Shown: positions 1 to 8,348 of the stretch, piece by piece | Position numbering within the stretch: position 1 is the stretch's first letter | How the letters are laid out: the number at the start of each line of letters is the position of its first letter | NCBI GenBank assembly: GCA_043101605.1 | Contig: JBICIG010000102.1 | Coordinates: 1-49,532 of the forward strand | Reading direction: 5' to 3' | DNA from: JBICIG01 sp043101605 | GTDB taxonomy: Bacteria; Planctomycetota; Phycisphaerae; Phycisphaerales; UBA1924 | DNA length: 49,532 nt | The notes under the pieces: model-generated | The model's database searches: none | What the model saw: the letters and a program-made list of their open reading frames with translations, nothing else | What the model was told of the DNA's origin: nothing | Position numbers and translations under genes: made by a program

Positions 1-1
1 G

Positions 2-997
2 GGGCAGTCGTCCAACGACACCTTCCCCACGGCGATGCACATCGCCGCGGCGCTCGGCATCAAGAACGGGCTGCTGCCGGCGGTGACGAAGCTGGCGAGT
101 GAGCTCGAGCGGTGCGCCAAGGCGTGGGACGAGGTCGTCAAGATCGGGCGCACGCACCTGCAGGACGCGACGCCGATCCGTCTGGGGCAGGAGTTCAGCG
201 GGTACGCGTCGCAGATGCGGCACGCCGAGCACCGGCTCGGGCGAGCGCTCGAGACGCTGGGCGAGTTGGCGCTGGGAGGGACGGCGGTCGGGACGGGGAT
301 CAACGGTCACCCGGAGTTCGGGCGGCTGGTGGCCGAGGAACTGACCATGCGGACGAGCGTGGCGTTTCGCGAGGCGGAGAACCACTTTGAGGCCCAGCAC
401 GCCAAGGATGGGTTCGTGGAGGCGTCGGGCACGCTGCGGACGATCGCGGTGAGCCTGAGCAAGATCGCCAACGACATCCGGCTGATGGGCTCGGGCCCGC
501 GCTGCGGGATCGGGGAGTTGAAGCTGCCGGCGGTGCAGCCCGGGTCGTCGATCATGCCGGGCAAGGTGAACCCGGTGATCTGCGAGGCGGTGGTGATGGT
601 CGCGTGCCGGGTGATCGGGAACGACACGGCGATCGCGACGGCGGGGCTGGGCGGCGTGGGGAGCCTGCTCGATCTCGCGGTCGCGATGCCGGTGATGGCC
701 GACGCGATGCAGGAGTCGTTGCGGATTCTGACCGGGGCGTGCGACACGCTGCGCGAGAAGGTGCTCGAGGGGCTCGAGCCCGATCGCGAGCGGTGCGCGG
801 CGTTGATCGAGGGGTCGCTGGCGATGTGCACGAGCCTGGTGCCGGAGATCGGCTACGACGCGTCGGCGCAGCTCGCGTACCGGGCGTACAACGAGGGCAA
901 GACCATCCGCGAGCTCGCCAAGGAGCTGGGGACGATCGATAAGACGCGGCTGGATGAGCTGCTCGATCCGCGTTCGATGACCGAGCCGCACGAATAA
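2..997 (+). CDS. fumC: Fumarate hydratase class II, 5' truncated by the window edge
   Basis: Catalyses reversible hydration of fumarate to L-malate in the cytoplasmic TCA cycle. The open frame runs in from the window edge (first complete codon at base 2), so the N-terminal lyase domain is missing; 331 residues remain. The visible part opens with QSSNDTFPTAMH, typical of class II fumarases, and holds the fumarase/aspartase signature GSSIMPGKVNP (about bases 541-573) that carries the catalytic-loop serine. The C-terminal FumC domain is complete and ends at TAA 995-997. The sequence fits fumarase better than aspartase or argininosuccinate lyase because of the NDTFPTA context. It converges on the peptidase gene with only 9 bases between stops. 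Confidence 0.95.
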   Translation, partial: GQSSNDTFPTAMHIAAALGIKNGLLPAVTKLASELERCAKAWDEVVKIGRTHLQDATPIRLGQEFSGYASQMRHAEHRLGRALETLGELALGGTAVGTGINGHPEFGRLVAEELTMRTSVAFREAENHFEAQHAKDGFVEASGTLRTIAVSLSKIANDIRLMGSGPRCGIGELKLPAVQPGSSIMPGKVNPVICEAVVMVACRVIGNDTAIATAGLGGVGSLLDLAVAMPVMADAMQESLRILTGACDTLREKVLEGLEPDRERCAALIEGSLAMCTSLVPEIGYDASAQLAYRAYNEGKTIRELAKELGTIDKTRLDELLDPRSMTEPHE

Positions 998-998
998 G

Positions 999-1019
999 GC
1001 GCGGGGTCAGGGCCCGCGC
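999..1019. terminator. GC hairpin between convergent stops, possible terminator
   Basis: GCGCGGG (999-1005) pairs with CCCGCGC (1013-1019) around a 7-base loop. It sits exactly where fumC and the minus-strand peptidase gene converge and overlaps the peptidase stop codon. There is no T tract on either strand, so a rho-independent role is only a guess. Confidence 0.3.
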
Positions 1020-4000
1020 GGCCCGTCCTCCTCGGCGGCGTCCTGTTCGAGCCGGTCGGCTTCGGATTCGGGCTTCGGGTCGGGGCGATCGGGATCCATG
1101 TGCTTCATGATGAAGTCGTAGCGGAGTTGGCGGTAGTGATCGCCCCAGATGCCGTGGCGTGAGCCGGGGTAGATGAACATGTCGAAGGGCTTGTTGGCGC
1201 GCTGCAGGGCCTGGATGAGCTTGATCGAATTCTGCATGTGGACATTGTCGTCCATCGTGCCGTGGACAAGCATGAGCCGCCCGTGAAGGTCCTTGGCCGC
1301 GGCGACGACATCGGTGTTGGCGTAGCCCTCGGGATTGGCCTGGGGCGTGTCCATGTAGCGTTCGGTGTAGATGGTGTCGTAGTCGCGCCAGCTCGTGACC
1401 GGGGCGCCGCTGATGCCTGCGGCGAAGAGCTTGGAATGCGTGAGCGCGTAAGCGGTCATGAACCCGCCGTAGCTGTGCCCGTCCATCCCGATTCGTAAGG
1501 CGTCGACGAAGGGCTTGTCGCCGAGCCAGGTGATGATCTCGGCGATGTCCGCCATCTCGCGCACGCCGAGCTGGCGGTAGGCGGTCCACGCGGACTTGGC
1601 GCCCTTGGTGCTCGCGGGGTAGGGATCGGCGCGGAACGCGATGATGCCCTCGGCGGCGAGCATCTGCTCCCACGAGCGTCCGCCCTTCCAGTCATCGCGC
1701 ACCGTCGCGGCGTGCGGGCCGGCGTAGGTGCTGAACCAGACCGGATACTCACGCGAGGCGTCGAAATCGGGTGGATAGACGATCTCGGCCTCGAACTCGA
1801 TGCCCTCGTGAGCCGTGGACGGGATCCTGAGCTTTTCGACGCGCCCCAGTTCGAACTCTTCGAGTTCGTAGACCGGGTTGAGGTCGATCTCCCGGATGAC
1901 GGCGCCGTCGGCCGAGAGCAGTCGCGTGCGTGGCGGGTGGCTGGTGCTCGACCAAGTATCGAGCAAGAGCGTGCCGGCGTCGTTCATCGAGACGCGGTGG
2001 TGCCCGGGCTCGCGGGTGAGGCGTTCGGGCTCGCCGCCGGCGATCGGGACGCGGTAGAGGTTCTCGGCGATGGGCGAGTCGACGGTGCCGGTGAAGTAGA
2101 TCATCCCGGCGCCCTCGTCGATGTGGTGGATGCTGCGGACCTCGAAGTCTCCCTCGGTGATGCGTCCCTTGAGCTTCCAGTTCTTGTCGTAACGATAGAG
2201 GTGGCGCCAGCCGTCGCGCTCGCTGGCGATGATGAACGATCCGTCGTCGAGTTCGTGGGGATCGCCCTGGGGCGTGACCCATGCGTCGGTGGTCTCGGTG
2301 AGGAATCGTCGGGGCTTGCCGCCGTTGGGCCCGACCTCGTAGAGGTGGAGCCAGGTCTGGGCGCGATCCTGCACGCCGAAGCGGAGCTTCGAGCCGTCCT
2401 CGGACCAGTCGACCCACGAGATGAGGTAGGCGCCGCGGTCGTAGCCAGAGAGATCGATCTTCGCGGGCGTGCCGCCGGCGGCGTGGGCGATGAAGAGTTC
2501 GACATGGGGGTTGGGATCGCCCGGCTTGGGGTAGCGGGTGGTCTCGATGCGCTGCGGCTCCTCGCCGTCGTGGATGATGGTGAAGGTCGGGACCTGGCTC
2601 GAATCGGTCTCGAAGAATGCGATGTGACGGGAATCCGGGGACCACCAGTAGGTCTGCCAGCGCCGCCCGAAGATCTCCTCGAAGTAGACCCAGCTCGCCT
2701 TGCCGCGTCGGAGGTCGTCGCGGGCGCCGGTGGTGATGGCGCGCGGCGTGCCCGTCTTGGTGTCGACGACCCAGAGGTCGTTGTCGCGGATGTAGGCGGC
2801 GAACAGCCCGTCCTTGCTGAGCGTGGAGAGCTCCTCGCGCTCGGGGGTGCTCGTCAGGCGGGTGATGCCCGAGCCATCGGCCTCGGCGGAGTAGAGGTCG
2901 TCGCGGTGCTCGAAGAGAACGCGCTCGGGCGTGGCATCGGGGCGGGAGAAAAGCCGCCCGGCGATCTGCCTGGCTTCCTCGAGGTCGATCGTCGGCGCCT
3001 CGGCGAGGCGGGCGGCGATCGCATCGGTGTCGTGCTCGATCACTTCGCTGCGCCCGGTCGCGGCGTCGATCAACCACCACTGTCCGTCATGGCGGAGGAG
3101 CAGCCGGTCGTCGTCGTGCCAGCGATAGCTCCCGCCGATGTTGGAGCCGTCGAGGTCGATGCGGTCCCGGGACTGATAGAGGCCCTCGTAGGTCACGCGG
3201 CGGGCGGGGCGGCGGTCCTCGGGCAAGGGGCGAGCGTCGCGCAGCGTCATGCGCGTGCGGGCGGGCACGCGGAGGATCGGGTAGGTCTCGCCCGAGACGA
3301 GGTAGTCATCGAGGAAGTTCCACGCGACAAGCCCATCGGACGCGCGCGGCTCGAGGAGATACGCGGCGAGATGCCCGAGCGGCTGGGCGGTGCGAACGAT
3401 GTAGGATCCTGCCTTGAGATCCGCGGCTCGCGGGACGCGGCGGGCCTCGACCGAGCGGATCATCTCGTGCCCCTCGAAGGGCTTGTCGGCCCGGACAACT
3501 TCGCCCAGGGTGTAGAGCTCGGCGTCGACGGCGAGATCCTCGCGCAGCACCTCGACGCGGATGCCGTGACGCTGCAGGTGGTCGGCGATCCCCGACATCG
3601 AATCTGGCAGCACATACGCGAAGGGCAGGGGAACGCTCTCGACGGGCTCGAAGAGGTTGACGAGATCGACCTCGTAGTCGCGCGGCTCGCCGGGCTCGAC
3701 GCGGTTGCCCTCGGCGTCGTACTCCTCGTACCCGAGCACCGTGATCTTGTCGGGGAAGGGTACGGCCTTGACGCGCAGCGGCACGCGGGCCGAGCCGTCG
3801 GGATCACGCCCGGCGCGCGTGGTGCGATCGTCGGCGGCCTGGACGCGCTCGCGCAGGTCGCTGGCGTGCTCTGCCGAGTATCGCAGGATCGACTCGCAGA
3901 ACGCCTTGGTCGCCAGAACGCGGGTCTCGAAGGTGGCGTAGGAGTACGCCTCGGTGATGATCGCCAGCCGGTTGCGCATGCCGCGGTAGGCGACGCCGTA

Positions 4001-4825
4001 GCGGGGCTCGGCGGGGTAGGTCGTCCAGAGCGTGTGCTGCTCGGCGAAGTTGCCGTAGAACTCGGTCTCGTACCCGTGGCGCTCCTTCACATCGGCGTCG
4101 ATCGCCGAGAGCATGGTGTCGCGGACGAACTCGAGGATCGCGGCGTCGCCGGCGGGGTGCTTGGGGCCCTGGTAGGTCAGTTCGTAGCGGTGGTGCGAAC
4201 CGTTGGTGGTGTGGGTGTCGACGATGACGGTCGGGTCCCACCGGTTCATGAAGCGGACCATGGCGCGCGTCTCGGGCGCTTCGAGCTTGACATAGTCGCG
4301 GTTGAGATCGAGGCCCTGGGCGTTCTGGCGGATGCCCATCTCCTCGGGCCCGACTTGCCCGGGGCGGTTGTCGGGCGCGAAGCGCTCGTTGCCGTCGGCG
4401 TTGTAGATCGGGACGAGGCAGACGACGAGGTCTTCGAGGACGCCCTTGTCCTGGCTGGTGGCAAGGTCGCGGGCGATCATCAGCAGGGCGTCCTTGCCGC
4501 AGACCTCGCCGGCGTGGATGTTCCCGAAGAGCAGGACGACGAGCTTGCCGGAGCGGCGCGCGGCTTCGGGGCTCGCGACGGGCGGATCGGCGATGATCGC
4601 CAGCGGGATGTCCCGCCCCTCGTGGGTCGTGCCGAAGGTGTCGAGGCGGACGCGTTTGGAGTCCTTGGCGAGTTGGGCGAGGAAGTCGGCGACCTCGTCG
4701 GCCGTCGCGGTGCGGGTGTAGCCCGAGGCTTCGGCCGGGGTGATCGGCTCGGGTGTGCCCTGGGCGAGCACGGGTGAGCCCAACAGGAGCGGGAACAGAA
4801 GGGCGAGCGTGCGAAGAGCGCGCAT
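1007..4825 (-). CDS. Secreted M14 carboxypeptidase fused to DPP-IV-like S9 peptidase
   Basis: A 1272-residue exported protein with two complete peptidases. Residues about 1-22 form a signal peptide ending in LAQG. Residues about 35-320 are an M14 zinc carboxypeptidase: zinc ligands H104 and E107 in HAGE, H205 in DTHT, the LNRD arginine near 176 and the general base E292 in ITEAY. A linker typical of large M14 proteins follows to about 540. Residues about 550-1260 are a DPP-IV-type beta propeller and hydrolase: the double-Glu motif WVYFEE (E716, E717) that binds a free N-terminus, then Ser1118 in GHSYGG, Asp1192 in HGTMDD and His1224 in SRHG. I chose ATG 4825 because GGAGG lies 5 bases ahead; a TTG 12 bases upstream overlaps that site. 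Inferred role: extracytoplasmic peptide degradation from both ends. Either half could have a different exact specificity. Confidence 0.93.
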   Translation of the reverse strand: MRALRTLALLFPLLLGSPVLAQGTPEPITPAEASGYTRTATADEVADFLAQLAKDSKRVRLDTFGTTHEGRDIPLAIIADPPVASPEAARRSGKLVVLLFGNIHAGEVCGKDALLMIARDLATSQDKGVLEDLVVCLVPIYNADGNERFAPDNRPGQVGPEEMGIRQNAQGLDLNRDYVKLEAPETRAMVRFMNRWDPTVIVDTHTTNGSHHRYELTYQGPKHPAGDAAILEFVRDTMLSAIDADVKERHGYETEFYGNFAEQHTLWTTYPAEPRYGVAYRGMRNRLAIITEAYSYATFETRVLATKAFCESILRYSAEHASDLRERVQAADDRTTRAGRDPDGSARVPLRVKAVPFPDKITVLGYEEYDAEGNRVEPGEPRDYEVDLVNLFEPVESVPLPFAYVLPDSMSGIADHLQRHGIRVEVLREDLAVDAELYTLGEVVRADKPFEGHEMIRSVEARRVPRAADLKAGSYIVRTAQPLGHLAAYLLEPRASDGLVAWNFLDDYLVSGETYPILRVPARTRMTLRDARPLPEDRRPARRVTYEGLYQSRDRIDLDGSNIGGSYRWHDDDRLLLRHDGQWWLIDAATGRSEVIEHDTDAIAARLAEAPTIDLEEARQIAGRLFSRPDATPERVLFEHRDDLYSAEADGSGITRLTSTPEREELSTLSKDGLFAAYIRDNDLWVVDTKTGTPRAITTGARDDLRRGKASWVYFEEIFGRRWQTYWWSPDSRHIAFFETDSSQVPTFTIIHDGEEPQRIETTRYPKPGDPNPHVELFIAHAAGGTPAKIDLSGYDRGAYLISWVDWSEDGSKLRFGVQDRAQTWLHLYEVGPNGGKPRRFLTETTDAWVTPQGDPHELDDGSFIIASERDGWRHLYRYDKNWKLKGRITEGDFEVRSIHHIDEGAGMIYFTGTVDSPIAENLYRVPIAGGEPERLTREPGHHRVSMNDAGTLLLDTWSSTSHPPRTRLLSADGAVIREIDLNPVYELEEFELGRVEKLRIPSTAHEGIEFEAEIVYPPDFDASREYPVWFSTYAGPHAATVRDDWKGGRSWEQMLAAEGIIAFRADPYPASTKGAKSAWTAYRQLGVREMADIAEIITWLGDKPFVDALRIGMDGHSYGGFMTAYALTHSKLFAAGISGAPVTSWRDYDTIYTERYMDTPQANPEGYANTDVVAAAKDLHGRLMLVHGTMDDNVHMQNSIKLIQALQRANKPFDMFIYPGSRHGIWGDHYRQLRYDFIMKHMDPDRPDPKPESEADRLEQDAAEEDGPRGP

Positions 4826-4902
4826 GGGAACCTCCAAGGGCGGTCGTCCCGCGATGGGTCGGACGCACGAAGCAAAGCTGAGTCCGAAGGGACGGGCGTT
4901 GG

Positions 4903-4908
4903 AGTATA
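4903..4908 (-). promoter_or_regulatory. Possible -10 element (TATACT) of the peptidase gene
   Basis: On the minus strand TATACT matches the sigma-70 -10 consensus at five of six positions, about 78 bases before the peptidase ATG, in an otherwise very GC-rich 145-base spacer. No convincing -35 box was found 16-18 bases upstream, so the call rests on the hexamer and its place. Confidence 0.25.
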
Positions 4909-4971
4909 CAGCCGACCCCCACGGCTCCCCCCATGGCTATCGGACCCGGCGATGCGGGAACAGAACGAAGA

Positions 4972-5000
4972 ACGGCCCCGGGCAACGCGCCCGGGGCCGT
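4972..5000 (-). terminator. Rho-independent terminator of the dockerin-protein gene
   Basis: A perfect 12-bp stem (ACGGCCCCGGGC at 4972-4983 with its complement at 4989-5000) with a 5-base loop. On the minus strand it is followed by TTCTTCGTTC, a T-rich run. It lies 50 bases past the stop at 5051. Confidence 0.8.
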
Positions 5001-5050
5001 CTGGGTCAGGACTGATCAGACAGAGTGATGGTCAGCGATTCAGCGGTGCA

Positions 5051-8000
5051 TCAGATGCAGCCGTTGATGATCGCCAGGTCGTCGCCGTCGACGATGCCGT
5101 CGCCGTTGACATCGCCGTCGGCCCAGCCGCCGACGCCGCCGAAGTTGTTGATGGTGTCGTTGGCGATGTCGAGGTCGGCCTGGTTGCAGACGCCGTCGAG
5201 GTTCACATCACCGAAGCTGGTCTCGAGGATGTCCTCGACGAGGATGCGAACATCCTCGGCGTCGACATCGAGGTCGCCGTCCATGTCGGCCGAGAGGTCG
5301 AAGGTGACGGCCTCGGCGAGGTCGCTCCAGTTGGCGGTGCCGTCGGTGACACCGGGGTTCTGGTTGAACTGCAGGTAGACATAGTCGATGTCGTAGCCGT
5401 TGACGACGCCGTCGGCGCCGATCGGGTGCCAGCCGCGGGTGGTGCCGACGAGCTCGCCGGAGACCGCGTCGCGGAAGACATTCTGGTTGGAGACATCGCC
5501 GCGGCTGTCGCCGGCGTTGTAGGTGCCGTTGGCCAGGACGGTGCCGAAGAAGTTCAGCGGGGCGCCGGCGGCGAGGCTGGCGTTGTCGACCGCGGCGAAG
5601 CCGAGGTCGCGGCGGAGGCTGCCGCCGCTGATCGCCAGACCGTCGGCCCAGTAGCGGACATCGAGGGTGTCGAAGTTGCCGTCGTTGTTGAAGTCGCCGA
5701 GGACCTCGATGATCGCGTCGGAGCCCGGCGCGCCGTCGATGCGGCTGCCGATCTGACCGTCGGGAGCGACCCAGGTGGTCGGGACGCAGCCGAGGCTGAA
5801 CTGGTCGAGGTAGCGGAAGAAGTCGTCGCCGTCGCAGTCGCCGTCGGGGATGCCGAACGAGGGATCGTTCGGATCCGACGAGCCGGTGATGTCGCAGACC
5901 GCGAGGTTGGCGGTGCTGAAGGCGTCGAGGTAGAAGAAGAAGTCATCGCCGTCGGCGTCGCCGTCGGGCTGCCCGTAGGTCGGGTCGTTGGGGTCGGAGG
6001 ACCCGGTGAGGTCGGCGGGGCAGGAGCCGTAGCGGTCGAGCCACGCGAAGACGAGGTCCTGGGCGTCGTTGATGTCACGCACGGCATCGCCGTTGAAGTC
6101 GCCGGCGATGAGGTTGCGACGGGTGAGGTTGCTGCCGTAGCTGATCAGGTTGCCGGCCTGATCGATGTAGGTGCCGCCGCCGGCGACGCCGTCGGAGTAG
6201 GTGAAGCCGCTGGTGCGAACCGGGACGCGGCCGGTCGAGTTGAAGTCGAACGCGGCGTACTCGGGGCGGTTGAGCACCGAGTTGTCGATCGCGAGCTGGC
6301 GGACGGCCGGGTTCTGGTTGCCGGCGTTGCTGACGACCTGGACGAACGGATCGCTGGGATCGGGCGCGACATCGTTGATGTTGTCGGCGGCGGCGGTCAG
6401 CACAAACTGGGTCAGCAGGAACTCGCCGGGGCTGAAGAGCAGCAGGTCGACGGGGTTGTTGGGGTCGCCCGAGAAGTTGGCAAAGCCCTGGACCGAACGG
6501 CTGATGTTGTTCAGGAACGCGGCGGCCTGCGGGTTGCGCATCGCCGGGTTGAGGGTGCCCGGGCGCGGCTCGGTCTGGGCGTCGCGGGTGCCGTTGCCGT
6601 TCATATCGACGAAGTTCTCGCCGAGGTCGTAGCTGCCGTTGAAGGGCTGCCCGTTGGAGCCGTCCTCGAAGGGCTCGGGGAAGCCGAGGCCGCCGAGGCT
6701 GGCCGGGGCGCTGAGCGGATCGCCGATGGTGTTGATGGCGCCGGCGCCGATGATGTTGTACCCGTCGGCCGACCCGTCGATGACATTCTGGATGGTCGGA
6801 CGGGCGTAGACCGTGCCGCCCTTGATGTCCGAACGAACCGCCAGGACATCGGCGGCGCGGTTGGAGCCGAGGATCCAGCCGCTGGACTCGCCACGCTCGG
6901 CACCGGAGTGACCGATGCCCAGGCGGGTGTTGATGACCGTGCCGTCGACGCGGCTGGAGCCGCCCTTGTTCGAGGGCTGGTAGAACGGACCGACGCGGTC
7001 GTTGGTGCTGCTGGAGGTGCGCGGGCCGATGTTCTCGCCGGCGGCGAAGGAGGGATCGAGGCCGATGCCGTTGGCGAACGCGTTGCGCGTGCCCGAGCCG
7101 GCGTCGCGGTTGATCTTGGTGAGGTTCTCGCCGGTGATGCGGCGGCCGGTCGCGGTCAGGTGGCGGAGATCGGACATGTCGATCTTGTCCATGCCGACGC
7201 CCGGGTTGACCATCGCCGCGACGGGGGTCAGGGTGATGGGCGTGCCGTAGACCGTGAACTGGTCGGGGCTGGCGGTGTTGAAGTTGACCGGCCCGTTGAA
7301 CCCGTCGGGGCTCTTGAGCTGGTTGGGCTCGCCGGTGGGCAGGCCGGTCAGGGGGTCGACGCCGAGGCGGGCGCTGTTGCCGTAGCCCGGCGCGGTGGGA
7401 ACCTTGGTGGGGTTCGGGGTGCCGGGTTGGAAGACGAGCCAGCCGGCGGGCACATCCGCGGGGTTGAAGTCCATGATCATGCCGCGGAGGTCGGCCGGGT
7501 TGTCGCGGATCCCGTCATCGTCGGCGTCGACGGCGGCGGGGTTGCTGCTGATCAGGAAGTTCCCGCCGATCGGATCGGTCGCGAGCCACGGGGTCCCGCC
7601 GGGGAAGTTCAGGTTGTAGCAGCTCAAGGCCGGGACGCCCGCGTTGACGAACGCGAAGCGGTTCATGATCGACTTGTCGGAGAACTCGCCGGTCAGCGTG
7701 TTGAGCTGCGCATCGGGCGAGATGCCATCCGGGCTGAACGCGGGCGTGAAGCTCCAGTCGGCGAGTTCGACGAAGCCGTTGGCCGAGCCGATGATGCGGT
7801 AGTTGAGCTGCCAGTGCTGGTCGGCGGCGAAGGGGAAGGAGCAGTCATCGGGCGCGAGCTGATCGACGCCCGTGCCCTGGCCGGCGCTGATGCCGTCGCC
7901 GTCGACATCGATGAAGTCGTTGGTCGCGGCGGGAGCCTCCAGCAGGGCCTGGAGGAGCGTCGCGCCCGAGCCGCTGACCTGGAAGGGCTGGGCGCCGGCC

Positions 8001-8065
8001 ACGCTGACGAGGCCGCCGGCCATGCCGCACGCGGCGATGCAGAGCAGGTTCTTCTTCTGGTTCAT
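5051..8065 (-). CDS. Secreted dockerin protein with SBP-like N-terminal part
   Basis: A 1004-residue exported protein. A signal peptide (MNQKKNLLCIAAC... to about residue 24) is followed by a long region starting VSGSGATLL and holding DAGSGTRNAF, both reminiscent of PstS-type phosphate-binding proteins; I infer a periplasmic-binding-protein-like fold. The last 350 residues hold two near-identical repeats of the type GSSDPNDP..G.PDGD.DGDDFF.YLD.FS, seen in planctomycete surface proteins as a GC-type dockerin-like anchor. The C-terminus is a type I dockerin with two calcium-loop segments (DMDGDLDVDAED and DVNGDGIVDGDD). ATG 8065 has GAGAGA just upstream and gives the signal peptide directly; the frame is open further upstream but that stretch is not protein-like. 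Likely attached to the cell surface or to a cohesin-like partner; ligand unknown. Confidence 0.85.
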   Translation of the reverse strand: MNQKKNLLCIAACGMAGGLVSVAGAQPFQVSGSGATLLQALLEAPAATNDFIDVDGDGISAGQGTGVDQLAPDDCSFPFAADQHWQLNYRIIGSANGFVELADWSFTPAFSPDGISPDAQLNTLTGEFSDKSIMNRFAFVNAGVPALSCYNLNFPGGTPWLATDPIGGNFLISSNPAAVDADDDGIRDNPADLRGMIMDFNPADVPAGWLVFQPGTPNPTKVPTAPGYGNSARLGVDPLTGLPTGEPNQLKSPDGFNGPVNFNTASPDQFTVYGTPITLTPVAAMVNPGVGMDKIDMSDLRHLTATGRRITGENLTKINRDAGSGTRNAFANGIGLDPSFAAGENIGPRTSSSTNDRVGPFYQPSNKGGSSRVDGTVINTRLGIGHSGAERGESSGWILGSNRAADVLAVRSDIKGGTVYARPTIQNVIDGSADGYNIIGAGAINTIGDPLSAPASLGGLGFPEPFEDGSNGQPFNGSYDLGENFVDMNGNGTRDAQTEPRPGTLNPAMRNPQAAAFLNNISRSVQGFANFSGDPNNPVDLLLFSPGEFLLTQFVLTAAADNINDVAPDPSDPFVQVVSNAGNQNPAVRQLAIDNSVLNRPEYAAFDFNSTGRVPVRTSGFTYSDGVAGGGTYIDQAGNLISYGSNLTRRNLIAGDFNGDAVRDINDAQDLVFAWLDRYGSCPADLTGSSDPNDPTYGQPDGDADGDDFFFYLDAFSTANLAVCDITGSSDPNDPSFGIPDGDCDGDDFFRYLDQFSLGCVPTTWVAPDGQIGSRIDGAPGSDAIIEVLGDFNNDGNFDTLDVRYWADGLAISGGSLRRDLGFAAVDNASLAAGAPLNFFGTVLANGTYNAGDSRGDVSNQNVFRDAVSGELVGTTRGWHPIGADGVVNGYDIDYVYLQFNQNPGVTDGTANWSDLAEAVTFDLSADMDGDLDVDAEDVRILVEDILETSFGDVNLDGVCNQADLDIANDTINNFGGVGGWADGDVNGDGIVDGDDLAIINGCI
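5795..6015 (-). repeat. Two GC-type dockerin-like protein repeats
   Basis: Two about 33-residue units, roughly 5915-6015 and 5795-5893, share D[LI]TGSSDPNDP.[YF]G.PDGD.DGDDFF.YLD.FS. They are adjacent, separated by about 7 residues, and differ at few positions, so an internal duplication is likely. The acidic, periodic D/G pattern suggests calcium binding. Confidence 0.75.
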
Positions 8066-8321
8066 GGATTTCTCTCTCAAGCGATGGACCCCGGGGGATT
8101 TCCACTCCCCCGCTCTCTGACAGGCAGAGGCCGAACGCCGACCCCGCCGAACACCCGCATCTCGCCCGGGCGGACCGATCGCGCACGCCGCAAGTGCCGG
8201 CGTCTGATCGCTCTCGTTCCGCACCTTCCGGGTTGTCGTCTCACCCCGTCGGCACGCCGTCGCGCCGCTCTCCTCCGAGGTGGGCCGGGCCGGGCTCGCC
8301 CGGTCCGGCTCGATCAAGCAA
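8066..8321 (-). other. Leader region without a gene
   Basis: The 256 bases before the dockerin-protein ATG hold no credible gene. A second GC hairpin (8285-8294 with 8299-8308, one G-T pair) sits just past the pseudopilin terminator. No clear promoter hexamers were recognised, though the promoter of the dockerin gene must lie here. Confidence 0.4.
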
Positions 8322-8345
8322 AAGGGGCGGAAGAACCCGCCCCTT
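8322..8345 (-). terminator. Rho-independent terminator of the pseudopilin gene
   Basis: A 9-bp stem (AAGGGGCGG at 8322-8330 with its complement at 8337-8345), 6-base loop, followed on the minus strand by TTTTGCTTG. It begins 3 bases past the pseudopilin stop codon. Confidence 0.85.
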
Positions 8346-8348
8346 GTC

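Noticed and set aside
1712..4777. Plus-strand 1021-codon open frame opposite the M14-S9 gene
   Set aside because: Composition is repetitive Val/Gly/Ala/Asp without domains, and the opposite strand carries two clear peptidases; a high-GC shadow.
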